Source of the DNA: a bacterium
GTDB taxonomy: Bacteria > CAIWAD01
Direction of reading: 5' to 3'
Assembly: GCA_030429345.1 (NCBI GenBank)
Contig: JAUIFJ010000016.1
Span: forward strand, 28,840-92,839
Length of the DNA stretch: 64,000 nucleotides
Shown here: positions 16,890 to 26,300 of the stretch, piece after piece
Numbering within the stretch: the stretch's first letter is position 1
How the letters are laid out: each line of letters starts with the position of its first letter
Program-made: the position numbers and the translations under genes
Notes under the pieces: generated by a model
Databases searched by the model: none
The model's input: the letters and a program-made list of their open reading frames with translations, nothing else
Told to the model about the DNA's origin: nothing

Positions 16890-18071
16890 ATGAAACGGCT
16901 ACTACCGGTACTTCTATTGTGTGGCACTGCACATGCAATAGATCCTCCAGAGATCCAGATTCAAGCATCAGGAGATTTCTGGAATACCTACATCGATGTG
17001 GCCTGGAGACCTGTGGCAGGTGCCAACAAGTACAACATCTATTTCTCGAATCATGAGATGCAGGACAGTCTGATCGGATTCACTTCAGATACACTTTTTA
17101 CGTTTGAAGTGCCTAACCAATGGTCCTTCTCCACACCAACTAGAATAGGTTATATACATATTACTTCGGAAAACACAGGCGGCCTAACACTAATCCCGCC
17201 AGGTACCTTCACAATGGGTGACAGCTTCGATGATGAGCCCCTTACTCCAAATGACCACACCGTTCAACTCACGAACAGCTATCTACTAGGTACAAATGAA
17301 ATCACAAATGCAGAATACATCGATGCACTCCAATGGGCATATGACAATGGACTAGTAACTGCAGACATTTCAACTGTTACAGTATATGGTATGCAATTGG
17401 TTGACCTGAGTGACAATGGTTCGGAAATCATGTTCTCCGGTGGCACCTTCTCTTTGCGAGAATCAACGGACAACTACACACTAGAGGCATACCCCGGGGG
17501 ATATGATCCTGCAAACCATCCAGTCTCATGTGTTAGTTGGTTTGGCGCTGCATGTTATTGTGACTGGCTGAGTATGCAGTTTCTACTGGAACCTTTCTAT
17601 TGCGGCAACTGGGCTCAGAATACTGACCACAATCCATATGAGTCAGAAGGGTACAGACTCCCAACTGATGCGGAGTGGGAATTTGCCGCTGTATTTCAGG
17701 ATGACAGAAAGTACCCTTGGGGTGATGATCCTCCCGAGTGCGAAATTGTAAACTTCGCCCCAACTGGAAATGACTGTATTGGTTGGACAACCCCAGTTGG
17801 ATCTTATCCAGAGGGGATGAGCCAACTTGGGCTACTAGATCTAGCTGGAAATGTGTGGGAGTGGACAGGATCACACTTTGGAGACCATCCAAGCTTCTCA
17901 GTAAATCCACTCGGCCCTGATCTTGATAGCAATGCTCATCGAAAGCTTAAAGGTGGGCAGCGGAGAAATGATGAGCGTGATATGCGATGTGCCATGGTCA
18001 TCAGTATACCACCAGAGATCATTTCGCCGGGCTCACTTGGGTTCAGAGTATGTAGGACCGTCATTGACTAG
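16890..18071 (+). CDS. Secreted SUMF1/formylglycine-generating-enzyme-fold protein
   Basis: A 393-residue protein with a signal peptide (1-16) and a fibronectin-like segment (about 20-95). A sulfatase-modifying-factor (FGE) domain follows from about residue 100 to the end. It has IPPGTFTMGD, GYRLPTDAEWEFAA, LDLAGNVWEWTG and the closing LGFRVCRTV. Most secreted members of this family are not sulfatase activators, and the role here is unknown. It has no sorting tail although it follows a tail-bearing gene by 25 bases. Codon use is AT-rich throughout, unlike the 3' half of the preceding gene. Confidence 0.85.
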   Translation: MKRLLPVLLLCGTAHAIDPPEIQIQASGDFWNTYIDVAWRPVAGANKYNIYFSNHEMQDSLIGFTSDTLFTFEVPNQWSFSTPTRIGYIHITSENTGGLTLIPPGTFTMGDSFDDEPLTPNDHTVQLTNSYLLGTNEITNAEYIDALQWAYDNGLVTADISTVTVYGMQLVDLSDNGSEIMFSGGTFSLRESTDNYTLEAYPGGYDPANHPVSCVSWFGAACYCDWLSMQFLLEPFYCGNWAQNTDHNPYESEGYRLPTDAEWEFAAVFQDDRKYPWGDDPPECEIVNFAPTGNDCIGWTTPVGSYPEGMSQLGLLDLAGNVWEWTGSHFGDHPSFSVNPLGPDLDSNAHRKLKGGQRRNDERDMRCAMVISIPPEIISPGSLGFRVCRTVID

Positions 18072-18293
18072 TACCGACTACCATTCTGAGAAAAGGGGCC
18101 ACCCTTCCAGGCGACCTTCGAGTCGGTCCACTTAGAGCAAGTGAGCAATTCAAGTTGACTGGACCTAGCCCAAGGATTTCCCTGGACCCAATCAACCTAG
18201 CATCGAAATCGGCCGGCATGATCTAAGTCGTGCATGTCAGGCTCGAACTTAATACCGTTCGGAAAGCCCGCACATCTTGCTCTGGAGATCCCC

Positions 18294-20006
18294 ATGCTCA
18301 GGTTCTTTGCTTTTCTGCTGCTATGCGTCTCGATGGTTCAGGCGGCGGTCATTCATGTTCCAGGTGATCAACCAACCTTGGATGAAGCAATACAATTCGC
18401 CGCATTGAATGATACAGTTGCTCTTGCAAATCAGGTACACCAGATCAATCCGAGCTCAACGATTTTGATAGCTGCTTCAATTGTCATCGCTTCTGAAGGT
18501 GCGCTCAGTCCTGGAGGGTCAGACAACTATTCTGCTTGCCAACTAGCTGGCAATGAAAGTCAGATAAGATTTGAAGGAGATTCAACACTATTCGGTACAC
18601 TAATGGGAATTGATTTATACTCTTGCTCAGTTGCAGCAAATGATACAATTGGTTGCATCAGTATACAGGACTGCAACTTCGTAGAGAGCGACTTGTTTCT
18701 CTCCCGCTTGCTTCAAGTGCGATGTCAGAGAATAGCTATGGAAGATTCACAAGTTAACTTCCAGTACATAGATGACCTGTTTGTAGATCAATGTACTACA
18801 AACAATGCGCCAGAGCTTGCACTCTATATTCAGTGGTCAAATGCGGTCATAAACGGACTAGTTGTATCAAATTGTGGAACTTCATATCCCTCTGGTAGGA
18901 CAGCTCCCATCATCATTCGAGGATCTATTGCCACGTTTAGTGGCGCTACTGTTACCGCTAATAGGGTGAGTAGAGAAGACCACCCTATACTTCGACTAGA
19001 TCATAGTTCGGTAGTAGACTTGCACAATCTTATAATGTATGACAATGACTATACCATCAGCGGAATGCTAATAGAACTTCATGCTAGCAGCCAGTTTGCT
19101 ACGAATGTTCTAAACATTGACTACAGCTGCATTGAAAATGGTACGAATGATGTAATAGTTGGAAATATATACAGCGATTTGAGTTGGGGTGATGGAGTGA
19201 TAACGAACGACCCAATGTTGACTACAGAATATCATCTTAGTAGTAGTTCCCCTTGCATCGATGCTGGAGACCCCAACAGCCCGTTGGATCCCGACGGTAC
19301 AATTGCTGACATGGGTGCCTACTACTACTGCCAAGGAGACCAAGTCACAATCCCTGAAGAGATTGTCGCCGTCACAGAACCTGGCTACCCAATCCAGCTA
19401 GAAGTTCAATTCACGTCTTCCTGCGATGGCGTTGCTATTGACAGCGCAAACACCACCCTGGCCGAGTTTATCCTGGGCGCTTACCCCGACTCCGTAGGTG
19501 CCGAGTACCAGACTGGCATCTTCAACCTGACCTTTAACCCCCAGACCCAAGGCCTCTTCCAGGACACGCTCCACATCTGGGCCGACACCGAGATCAGCAA
19601 CACCGACGATCCCAGACACCATGTCGTGCCGTTGATCGGTGAATCTGGTCCAATACCTGCAGCGGTTACAGGCCTAGCTGTAGAGATTGGAGAAGACCTG
19701 TCTGCCCAACTGACCTGGTCGCCTGTGGACTCAACGATCTATGGCAACCCGGTGACGCCAGACTTCTACCTGGTCTTCTACAATGAAGACGATCCTTACA
19801 GCGAGGAGGACTGGTACTACCTGAATGCAGTGCCCGGGACGGAGTTTGAGCACTTCAGGGCTGCGCAGTTCTCGGACTTGATCAACTATAGGGTTGAGGC
19901 GTGGGTGGATATTGCGGGAAGAGTAGAAGAGTTGGTTCTTGGGATGAGCCAGAGTGTAGCACGATCTGTACTACGACCAAGTGCTGTGATAAGAGATAGC
20001 CAGTGA
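18294..20006 (+). CDS. Secreted beta-helix-like protein with beta-sandwich C-terminus
   Basis: A 570-residue exported protein. The start is ATG 18294 (GGAG upstream, clean signal peptide MLRFFAFLLLCVSMVQA); the longer frame is ignored. Residues about 20-340 resemble a right-handed beta-helix of the pectin-lyase type, including the typical end SSSPCIDAGDPNSPLDPDGTIADMGAYYY. A choice-of-anchor-like beta-sandwich follows (about 350-450), then a fibronectin type III-like domain (about 465-550). The first two thirds are AT-rich, while the stretch from about 19,430 to 19,650 (anchor domain) is GC-rich. No PNPFN tail is present. Confidence 0.75.
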   Translation: MLRFFAFLLLCVSMVQAAVIHVPGDQPTLDEAIQFAALNDTVALANQVHQINPSSTILIAASIVIASEGALSPGGSDNYSACQLAGNESQIRFEGDSTLFGTLMGIDLYSCSVAANDTIGCISIQDCNFVESDLFLSRLLQVRCQRIAMEDSQVNFQYIDDLFVDQCTTNNAPELALYIQWSNAVINGLVVSNCGTSYPSGRTAPIIIRGSIATFSGATVTANRVSREDHPILRLDHSSVVDLHNLIMYDNDYTISGMLIELHASSQFATNVLNIDYSCIENGTNDVIVGNIYSDLSWGDGVITNDPMLTTEYHLSSSSPCIDAGDPNSPLDPDGTIADMGAYYYCQGDQVTIPEEIVAVTEPGYPIQLEVQFTSSCDGVAIDSANTTLAEFILGAYPDSVGAEYQTGIFNLTFNPQTQGLFQDTLHIWADTEISNTDDPRHHVVPLIGESGPIPAAVTGLAVEIGEDLSAQLTWSPVDSTIYGNPVTPDFYLVFYNEDDPYSEEDWYYLNAVPGTEFEHFRAAQFSDLINYRVEAWVDIAGRVEELVLGMSQSVARSVLRPSAVIRDSQ

Positions 20007-20051
20007 ATTCAGTCTACGCCACAGATAGATGATGGGCTGAAGATGGAGAGT

Positions 20052-20642
20052 CTAGATTCTCCACTTAAGGTTAAACTCGTTACTTTGAAATCTGTATAGA
20101 TACCATTGACGGAAGACAAACTTAATCTGCTCGGGCGATAGCTTTCCAGGTTTTTCTCCACCATACTTTTGGGCTGGTGTATAGTCTTCCTCTTCAATGT
20201 ATAGAACAGTCTTCCCATCATACTCATCGAAGCAGAGAAATAGTGGAAGAGTTATTGGTTTCAAGGGCATCGGGGCATCTGTAATGATTCGTTGAATTAC
20301 TTCTGATATACACGAGTTGATTGTTGAGTAGATCGCTTCAACGTCCTTGTCATTGAATCCTTGAGATTGGATTATCATGTCCAGGTCTATTTCGTCGTAT
20401 GCTAGTGTAAACTGGGACCCCCAATTTGCAATGTCATTGTAGGAAACAATTGAATTCAAATTCAATGCGATCCCTTGACTGTATAGGTGCTGAAAGTATC
20501 CATGCAGTATTGGTTGAAAGCCGGGTGTTTGGGAGAATATGAACACGAGTTTGCTCCTTTGGTATTGCGAAAGCTTGCCGCTGGAAGAGCCTTCCTTTGT
20601 CAAAAATTGTGAGATGGTGATGGGTGCTCCCTCAGCTCTCAC
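20052..20642 (-). CDS. Hypothetical protein
   Basis: A 196-residue protein that I do not recognise, with a GTG start at 20642 and no clear ribosome-binding site, so the start is uncertain. It is soluble, mixed alpha/beta, and rich in aromatic residues at its C-terminus (FVFRQWYLYRFQSNEFNLKW). The segment SKLVFIFSQTPGF near residue 35 could be a core strand. There is no signal peptide. It lies in a minus-strand pair with the gene at 20778-21236, but a terminator for that gene separates them. Confidence 0.6.
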   Translation of the reverse strand: MRAEGAPITISQFLTKEGSSSGKLSQYQRSKLVFIFSQTPGFQPILHGYFQHLYSQGIALNLNSIVSYNDIANWGSQFTLAYDEIDLDMIIQSQGFNDKDVEAIYSTINSCISEVIQRIITDAPMPLKPITLPLFLCFDEYDGKTVLYIEEEDYTPAQKYGGEKPGKLSPEQIKFVFRQWYLYRFQSNEFNLKWRI

Positions 20643-20723
20643 TGAGTGCTAAGCATCGTTCTACATAGTCTTCACCATAGAGAATGGATCAATACATGAA
20701 TCACTGACAGTGAAGTGCAGTTG

Positions 20724-20761
20724 TTAAAGGAGGGGCCTGAATGCACGGTTCAGACCCCTCC
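20724..20761 (-). terminator. Intrinsic terminator of the 20778-21236 gene
   Basis: A 13-base inverted repeat (20729-20741 with 20749-20761, one mismatch, 7-base loop) is followed on the minus strand by TTTAA. It lies 17 bases past the stop of the hypothetical gene read on the minus strand. Confidence 0.7.
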
Positions 20762-20777
20762 CCAATACCAATCTTCC

Positions 20778-21236
20778 CTAACTAGAACGCTTGTGTTCCT
20801 TTAAGACTGCGAGGACATCTGGGTTTTCGATATTCTTCAGAAACCAATCGTAGTCAAGCGGCGCATCCTTGAACCTGGCTCCGAAGACTCTTTTGACTGT
20901 TACGTTGAGGTCCGTGTCTCTTTGCATGACTGCCATCAGCTTGGTCTTTGCCTTACGATCAGGAGTCCATCCTTGATCATGTCCGTATACGCTGGGCTTG
21001 CGCCATGCTTTCTTGACTCCATTCTTGTCTGCCTTTTCCGCTAGACTTGCAGTCTTACTCCATTCCTTGTCAAGCAGAGCTTGTACCCGATAGAAGTCAG
21101 ATGCCTCTTCTTTGGTTAAGCAAATATTGTCAGGCGTAGGGTCTTCAGTCAGTTCAGCAAGTTTCAAACAGCTAGGGTTTTGCAGAATGGCCTTGAGGGA
21201 CTGAACTAAAGAATTTTTTACCTGTTGGGCTTGCAT
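20778..21236 (-). CDS. Hypothetical protein, charged
   Basis: A 152-residue soluble, lysine-rich protein with no motif that I recognise. The N-terminal half is predicted helical (QAQQVKNSLVQSLKAILQ). The middle carries a conserved-looking KAWRKPSVYGHDQGW block. It starts with an ATG at 21236 preceded by AAAGGAGC on the minus strand. It is divergent from the double-HTH regulator gene, which may control it. Function unknown. Confidence 0.7.
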   Translation of the reverse strand: MQAQQVKNSLVQSLKAILQNPSCLKLAELTEDPTPDNICLTKEEASDFYRVQALLDKEWSKTASLAEKADKNGVKKAWRKPSVYGHDQGWTPDRKAKTKLMAVMQRDTDLNVTVKRVFGARFKDAPLDYDWFLKNIENPDVLAVLKEHKRSS

Positions 21237-21374
21237 GTTGCAGCTCCTTTCTACTTGAGGTGGCCAGGCATTGAATTGAAATCCGACGCAAAGGGGTCAT
21301 CGACCTGAAGAACCCCGGCCAGTGGATTGCTCCCCAGAGCTGCCCTATTGCGTGTGCGGAGTATAAAAGATAAC

Positions 21375-22649
21375 ATGATGGAAAAAGCAAGGGCGCGGTT
21401 CGAAAACAGGTCTAAACGGTTGAGGTTAGCTTTGAAAAATCTACACGAGCTGGTCAAGGAGACGCGCCATGGGCTTGGGTGGTCCATGGATGAACTGGCC
21501 CAAAGGGCGGGAGTGTCGAAGACCGTGGTAGCCAAAATTGAAAATCAACAGTCTGACCCAAGGGTGGGTACGCTGCTCAAACTCTGTGATGCAATGGATC
21601 TTTCGTTGTGGAAAGTGTTCATGGAAGAGGCTAAAGAAGAAGTGCAAACAGCATTCTGTGATTCAGCGAGATTACAGATTGATCAAAGGTTTGGACTAGC
21701 CAACCCAGAAGAAAGGCAGCCTACTGTAACTGACACCATTACCAAAGAGATCGCAAACTTGATTTCATTAAGACTAGAGGAATTGAATGCGGCCAGCTTA
21801 CCGGAAGACGGCATAGCAAAGCCTGATTACTATTCGTTCCGATGGTACAACTGGGCTGACGCAGAGCTCTTCGAAGTAACGCAAAGTATAGCAGCCATGT
21901 TTGAACCAGAAGTCAAGAATGAGCTACTTTCACTGTTAAAGTCATCTCGAGAGCTATTCGTTATGAAGAATCCCGCTGCTACCCGGCGGCTGATCCGATA
22001 CTACTTCGCTGAGGATAAGAGGCTAACGAGAGACGATCAGTGTTTTACTTCACCATGTGTTCCAGAGAATACATCTCCTACACTTGGAGGAGTGGATGTC
22101 CGGTATTATGACCATGAAGCATTCTCGATTGAGAAGCCACAAAGGGGGCTTCCTTCAAATAGAGATTCTGATAGAGTTGTCTATATCGCAGAAGTTGTCC
22201 AGGAAGGGGATTTTATTGTTTACACACTAAAGCCCGATCAAACAGCTAGCAATATTGTACTGAGAGATGGTGATACACTTCGATTTATCATAGTAAACAA
22301 CGCACTTGCAATCTGGATTAGATCTGGTAGTGATGGTGTTCTTGTCTGTAGAGGAGATGTCGTTAATGATCGCGGTTCCCACTACTCACAACTCGCTTCT
22401 AGTACTCCTGATCACACGTTTAGTAAGCAAATCAGCATACCAGTTATAGGTGCGCACTCTCTTGTTAGACTAAGTGTTCATGCGAAACTGATGGATCATG
22501 CAACTGCTGCTGATTACTTAGATTTAACAAAGGACACTCTCTATAAGAGGGTAGCTAGTGGCGAAATCACGCGCGGTGCTGGATTTCTTTACAGGAAGAG
22601 TGAGCTTGATAGATACCTAATGGCTGATATTGAAGAAACTTCTATCTGA
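21375..22649 (+). CDS. Transcriptional regulator with N-terminal XRE helix-turn-helix and C-terminal excisionase-like helix-turn-helix
   Basis: A 424-residue protein; ATG 21375 (or 21378) is chosen over an upstream TTG. Residues about 35-80 form a Cro/C1-type helix-turn-helix (WSMDELAQRAGVSKTVVAKIENQQSDPRVGTLLKLCDAM). The last 45 residues (ATAADYLDLTKDTLYKRVASGEI...YRKSELDRYL) match the winged MerR/AlpA excisionase-like motif. In between lies a long region, including a segment with a beta-rich, cupin-like feel (LRDGDTLRFIIVNNALAIWI). Two DNA-binding ends on one chain are unusual. A role controlling the divergent gene or element mobility is inference. Confidence 0.75.
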   Translation: MMEKARARFENRSKRLRLALKNLHELVKETRHGLGWSMDELAQRAGVSKTVVAKIENQQSDPRVGTLLKLCDAMDLSLWKVFMEEAKEEVQTAFCDSARLQIDQRFGLANPEERQPTVTDTITKEIANLISLRLEELNAASLPEDGIAKPDYYSFRWYNWADAELFEVTQSIAAMFEPEVKNELLSLLKSSRELFVMKNPAATRRLIRYYFAEDKRLTRDDQCFTSPCVPENTSPTLGGVDVRYYDHEAFSIEKPQRGLPSNRDSDRVVYIAEVVQEGDFIVYTLKPDQTASNIVLRDGDTLRFIIVNNALAIWIRSGSDGVLVCRGDVVNDRGSHYSQLASSTPDHTFSKQISIPVIGAHSLVRLSVHAKLMDHATAADYLDLTKDTLYKRVASGEITRGAGFLYRKSELDRYLMADIEETSI

Positions 22650-23200
22650 GCATCAGCTGGTAACTACTGTGCGGTCGTCCGCTTCCTATGGCAGCTAGTT
22701 GACTTGCACAGGGGCACGACTTCCCGAGTGAAGCCTGAGCAGATGGAAGACGTGTATGCCATGCTTGATGCAGCGAAGAAGATTGGAAAAGGGACAAGTA
22801 GTCAATGAAATGCGCCAACCACTACCACTACATCGTGGATGAATCAGTATCTACTCTGGGGGCCATGTGCGAGCCCATCTCCAGGATCCAGGCGTAGGAC
22901 CTGGACGTCGCCTCCAGTACCGCCAAGGCATTTCCTGACATGTATACAGCCACTTGTGTTTCTGGCTACGTAGGTCACCCATTGAATGCATTGATCGGGT
23001 TCGAAGTAAATTGTGCAAGAATTGTGCAATGGATTGGTCACGGATCGTCATGATCGCTCACGGTTGGTTCCGCGAATTGGCGCAGGCTGGAGGCTACAAG
23101 TTCAAAAATATCAAGAGCAAGGCATCAAAATGCTAGAGTTGCGTTCTTCGCTTTCAACGACGCGCGGAAGATGATCCTCCTCAAGTAGGCACATCACGCT
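22650..23200 (+). pseudogene. Gene remnants between the regulator and the composition boundary
   Basis: No intact gene is visible, but several short coding-like pieces are. Directly in frame after the regulator's TGA there are 51 codons with a natural-looking end (PEQMEDVYAMLDAAKKIG). Their stop overlaps an ATG in ATGA, opening a 30-codon frame (MKCANHYHYIVDES). Near 23,130-23,190 the piece RVAFFAFNDARKMILLK, cut by a TAG and followed by AHHAFEQT, resembles the C-terminus of RelE/HigB-type toxins. I read the area as decayed genes, possibly including a toxin-antitoxin module. The resemblance is weak. Confidence 0.35.
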
Positions 23201-23214
23201 TTCGAGCAAACAAG

Positions 23215-23245
23215 GCCCCGTCGGCAATCGCCGGCGGGGCTTTTT
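23215..23245 (+). terminator. Strong plus-strand intrinsic terminator without an intact upstream gene
   Basis: An 11-bp stem (23215-23225 with 23230-23240, loop AATC) is followed by TTTTT. It lies just past the decayed region and exactly where the base composition changes. Confidence 0.85.
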
Positions 23246-23256
23246 ACTCAGGAAGA

Positions 23257-23284
23257 TGAAAAGGGCCGCCCAACCGGGCGGCCC
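23257..23284 (-). terminator. Intrinsic terminator of the nine-repeat beta-helix gene
   Basis: A perfect 9-bp GC stem (23263-23271 with 23276-23284, loop AACC) is followed on the minus strand by TTTTC. It lies 30 bases past the stop codon of the minus-strand gene. Confidence 0.85.
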
Positions 23285-23314
23285 TCCTTGTCTTACACAT
23301 GATGTACCTGCAGA

Positions 23315-26300
23315 CTAGCGTCCGGCCTGCACCCCGTCCAGCGGCAGGTTGTGTGACGGAATGAAATTCCCATTGCCGTCGTAGCGTCGCCCTTCGCCGC
23401 AGCGGTTGCCGCTGCGCAGGGCGCTGGTTTCGGGGAGGTCCGCGACCACGCGCAGGCCCAGCAGGGACGGCAGGCTGGCCAGCGGCACATCGATCCAGCT
23501 GTCCGTGGTCGTCGCGATCAGGGTGCTGCCGTCGGGTTCGAACCAGGTCTCCGTGCTGCCGTGCAGCTCGTACTGGGTCGCGCCGATCAGCGGACACCAT
23601 TCCACGTGGATCTCCTGTGTGTCGGGCAGGTAGGCGATCGAGGCGCGGAGCAGTGTGCCGGCGACCACCGGCAGGTAGTCCACCAGGCCCTTCGTGGGAT
23701 CATCCACCTGGTCGTAGATCATTTCCTCCGGCGTAAAGCCTTCCGGCGAGCACCAAGCGTTGTGGCTGGCGCCCACGTTCCCCGGGCCGTGGTTGTACAG
23801 GTTCCAGACGCTGTTGCCGAGGAAGGCGCAGGAGCGGGACGGGTCGTTGCCGACCACCGTCGAATCCGCGTTCTCGAGCCGCAGGCCGGTGTCGTTGTCG
23901 AAGAAGCTGCAGCCCGCGATCAAGGGAGTGGATTCGTGACACAGCATGCCCGTGCCCGTCGCTTCCTGCACCGTGACGCCCAGCAGCGTGTCCGGTTGCA
24001 TCGTGTCATATAGGGACAGGTTGGTGACGGCCTTCTCGACGATGCAGTGTTCCAGGCGCGAACTGGAGCCGCCCAGGTCGGCGGCGTCGCTGAAGCGCAG
24101 GCCATCCCAGCTGCCCGGAATGCCGCTGTCGGCGGTGAAGCGGATCGGGGCTTCGGCGGTACCGACCGCATGCATTCCCCCGCGATACAGGTTGTGCAGT
24201 CCCCCGGGATAGGCAATGTAGCACCCGGTGCCGTCCAGGAAACGCAATTCGCTTCCCGGTTCCAGCACCAGCAGGGGAACCGTGCTGTCGTAAACGTAGA
24301 AGTCGCCGAAGACCACCTCCAGCGGGAAGTTCGGCAGGTCGAAGGTCGCCGAGTCCTGCAGCACGCCGTGACACAGGGCCCGGTTTTCCCCGTTTCCGCT
24401 GGCGCTCAGGCCGACTGCCGGCGGCAGGCCGCTGCCGTTGAGCACGAGCGGTCGCTCCGAATTCAGGTTCAGCTCCACATCCTCGAGGGTGGGAGTCAGG
24501 GTGTTCACCATCTCGATTCCGCGGACGGCCTGTTCGACGATGCAGTGGTTGAGCGTGGAGCTGGAATCCGCGTAATCGCTGGAATTGTTGAAGCGGATCC
24601 CCTGCCAGCCGCCGCTGGAATCGTTGTCGGCCGTGAAACGGATCGGCTCGATTGCCGTTCCCTGCGCTGCAAGCATGCCCAGGTTGGAGCTCGAGGAGGA
24701 CCCGTTGTTGCCTCCGATGTGCAGGGTCGCGCCGGGAAGGAAGCGCAGTTCGCTGCCGGGCGTCAGGCTGAGCACGGGATGGGCGCTGCCGTAGACGAGC
24801 GTCTCGTCGAAGACCACCTCCATTGGCCATCCGGCCAGGTCGAACACGGCGCTTTGCAGGAGCTGCCCCCGGTAGAGCGCGCGGTTGTCCGGATTGCCGG
24901 CCGCGCTGAGTCCGCTGGCCGTCAGCAGGGAACTGCCGTCCATGACAAGCGGCCACTCGCTGGAATCGTTGAGTTCCACATCCTGCAGGGCGGGGTAGAC
25001 GGTCCATTTCGCGGTGATGTTGCGCACGGCCTTTTCGACCACCGCGTGCGTCATCGACGATGAGGCGCCGTTGTAATCGCTCGCGTCGTTGAAGCGGATG
25101 CCCGTCCAGCCGCCGCTCGAGTCGTTGTCCGCCGTGAAGCGCACGGGCTCGAGAACGGAACCTTGCACATCGAGCCCGCCGCGGTAGATGCTATGCAGGG
25201 ACGCATAATAGCCGACATCCAGTCCCGTTCCCGGCAGGAATCGAAGCTCGAGCCCGGGCAGGATCGTCAGCACCGGAATCGACGAGTCGTAGATCACAAC
25301 ATCCGAGAAGACCACGGGAATCGAGGACCAGACAGAGGCGTCGAAGGTGCGGTCGTCGCTGATCAGGCCGAAGTAGAGCGCCCGGTTGTCGGCATTGCCG
25401 GCCGCGCTCACATTGTGAGACGGAATCAGCCCGCTGCCTTCCAGCAGGAGGGGCCACTCGGAGCTGTCGTTCAGCTCCACGTCCTGCAAGGAGGGTGTAT
25501 CGGAGGCGTATACGTGAATATTGTTCACTGCGCGCTCGACCACGCAATGAGTCATGCTGGAAGCTGTCGTGTCCGCGTCGCTGGAGTTGTTGAACTTCAG
25601 CCCCGCCCAGCCGCCGATGCTGTCGTTGTCGGCGGTGAAGAGGATCGGCTCGGCCTCCGTGCCCTGCGCGAGCAGAGCGCCGGCGAAGCTCGTGTTTTCG
25701 CTGTTGTTGTTTCTGCCGATGTGCATCGCGGCTCCGGGACGGAAACGCAGTTCGCTGCCCGCTGTGAGCTCGAGCACGGGGCGAGCCGCGCCGCCCACTT
25801 CCGTATTGTCAAACAGGAGCGGCAGGGACCAGTTCGCCAGGTCGCAGAACCAGTCGTTGCCCAGCAGGCCCTGGTAGAGCCCGCGATTATCGGGGTTTCC
25901 GGCAGCGCCAAGGTTCAGCGGCGTGGGCAGGCTGGCCCCTTCCATGTACAAGGGCCACTCGGAAGAGTGGTTCAGCTCGACGTTTTCCAGGGTCGGCGCG
26001 CTGGTATACCTGGACCACAGACAGCGGACGGCCATCTCGACGACCGCGTGTTCCATGAAGGAAGCCGCACCCAGGTAGTCGCTGGCATCGTTGAAGCGGA
26101 TGCCTTCCCAGCCGCCGATCGAGTCGTTGTCCGCCGTGAAGAGCACGGGCGAAGCCCCGCTGCCCAGGACCTGCAGGCCTCCGCGGTAGACCGAATGCAG
26201 CGAATTCAGATAGCCTACATCCAGGCGGCTGCCCGGCAGAAAGCGCAGCTCGCTTCCGGGCAGGATCGTCAGGGAGGGGATGCTGGTTCCATAGATGATC

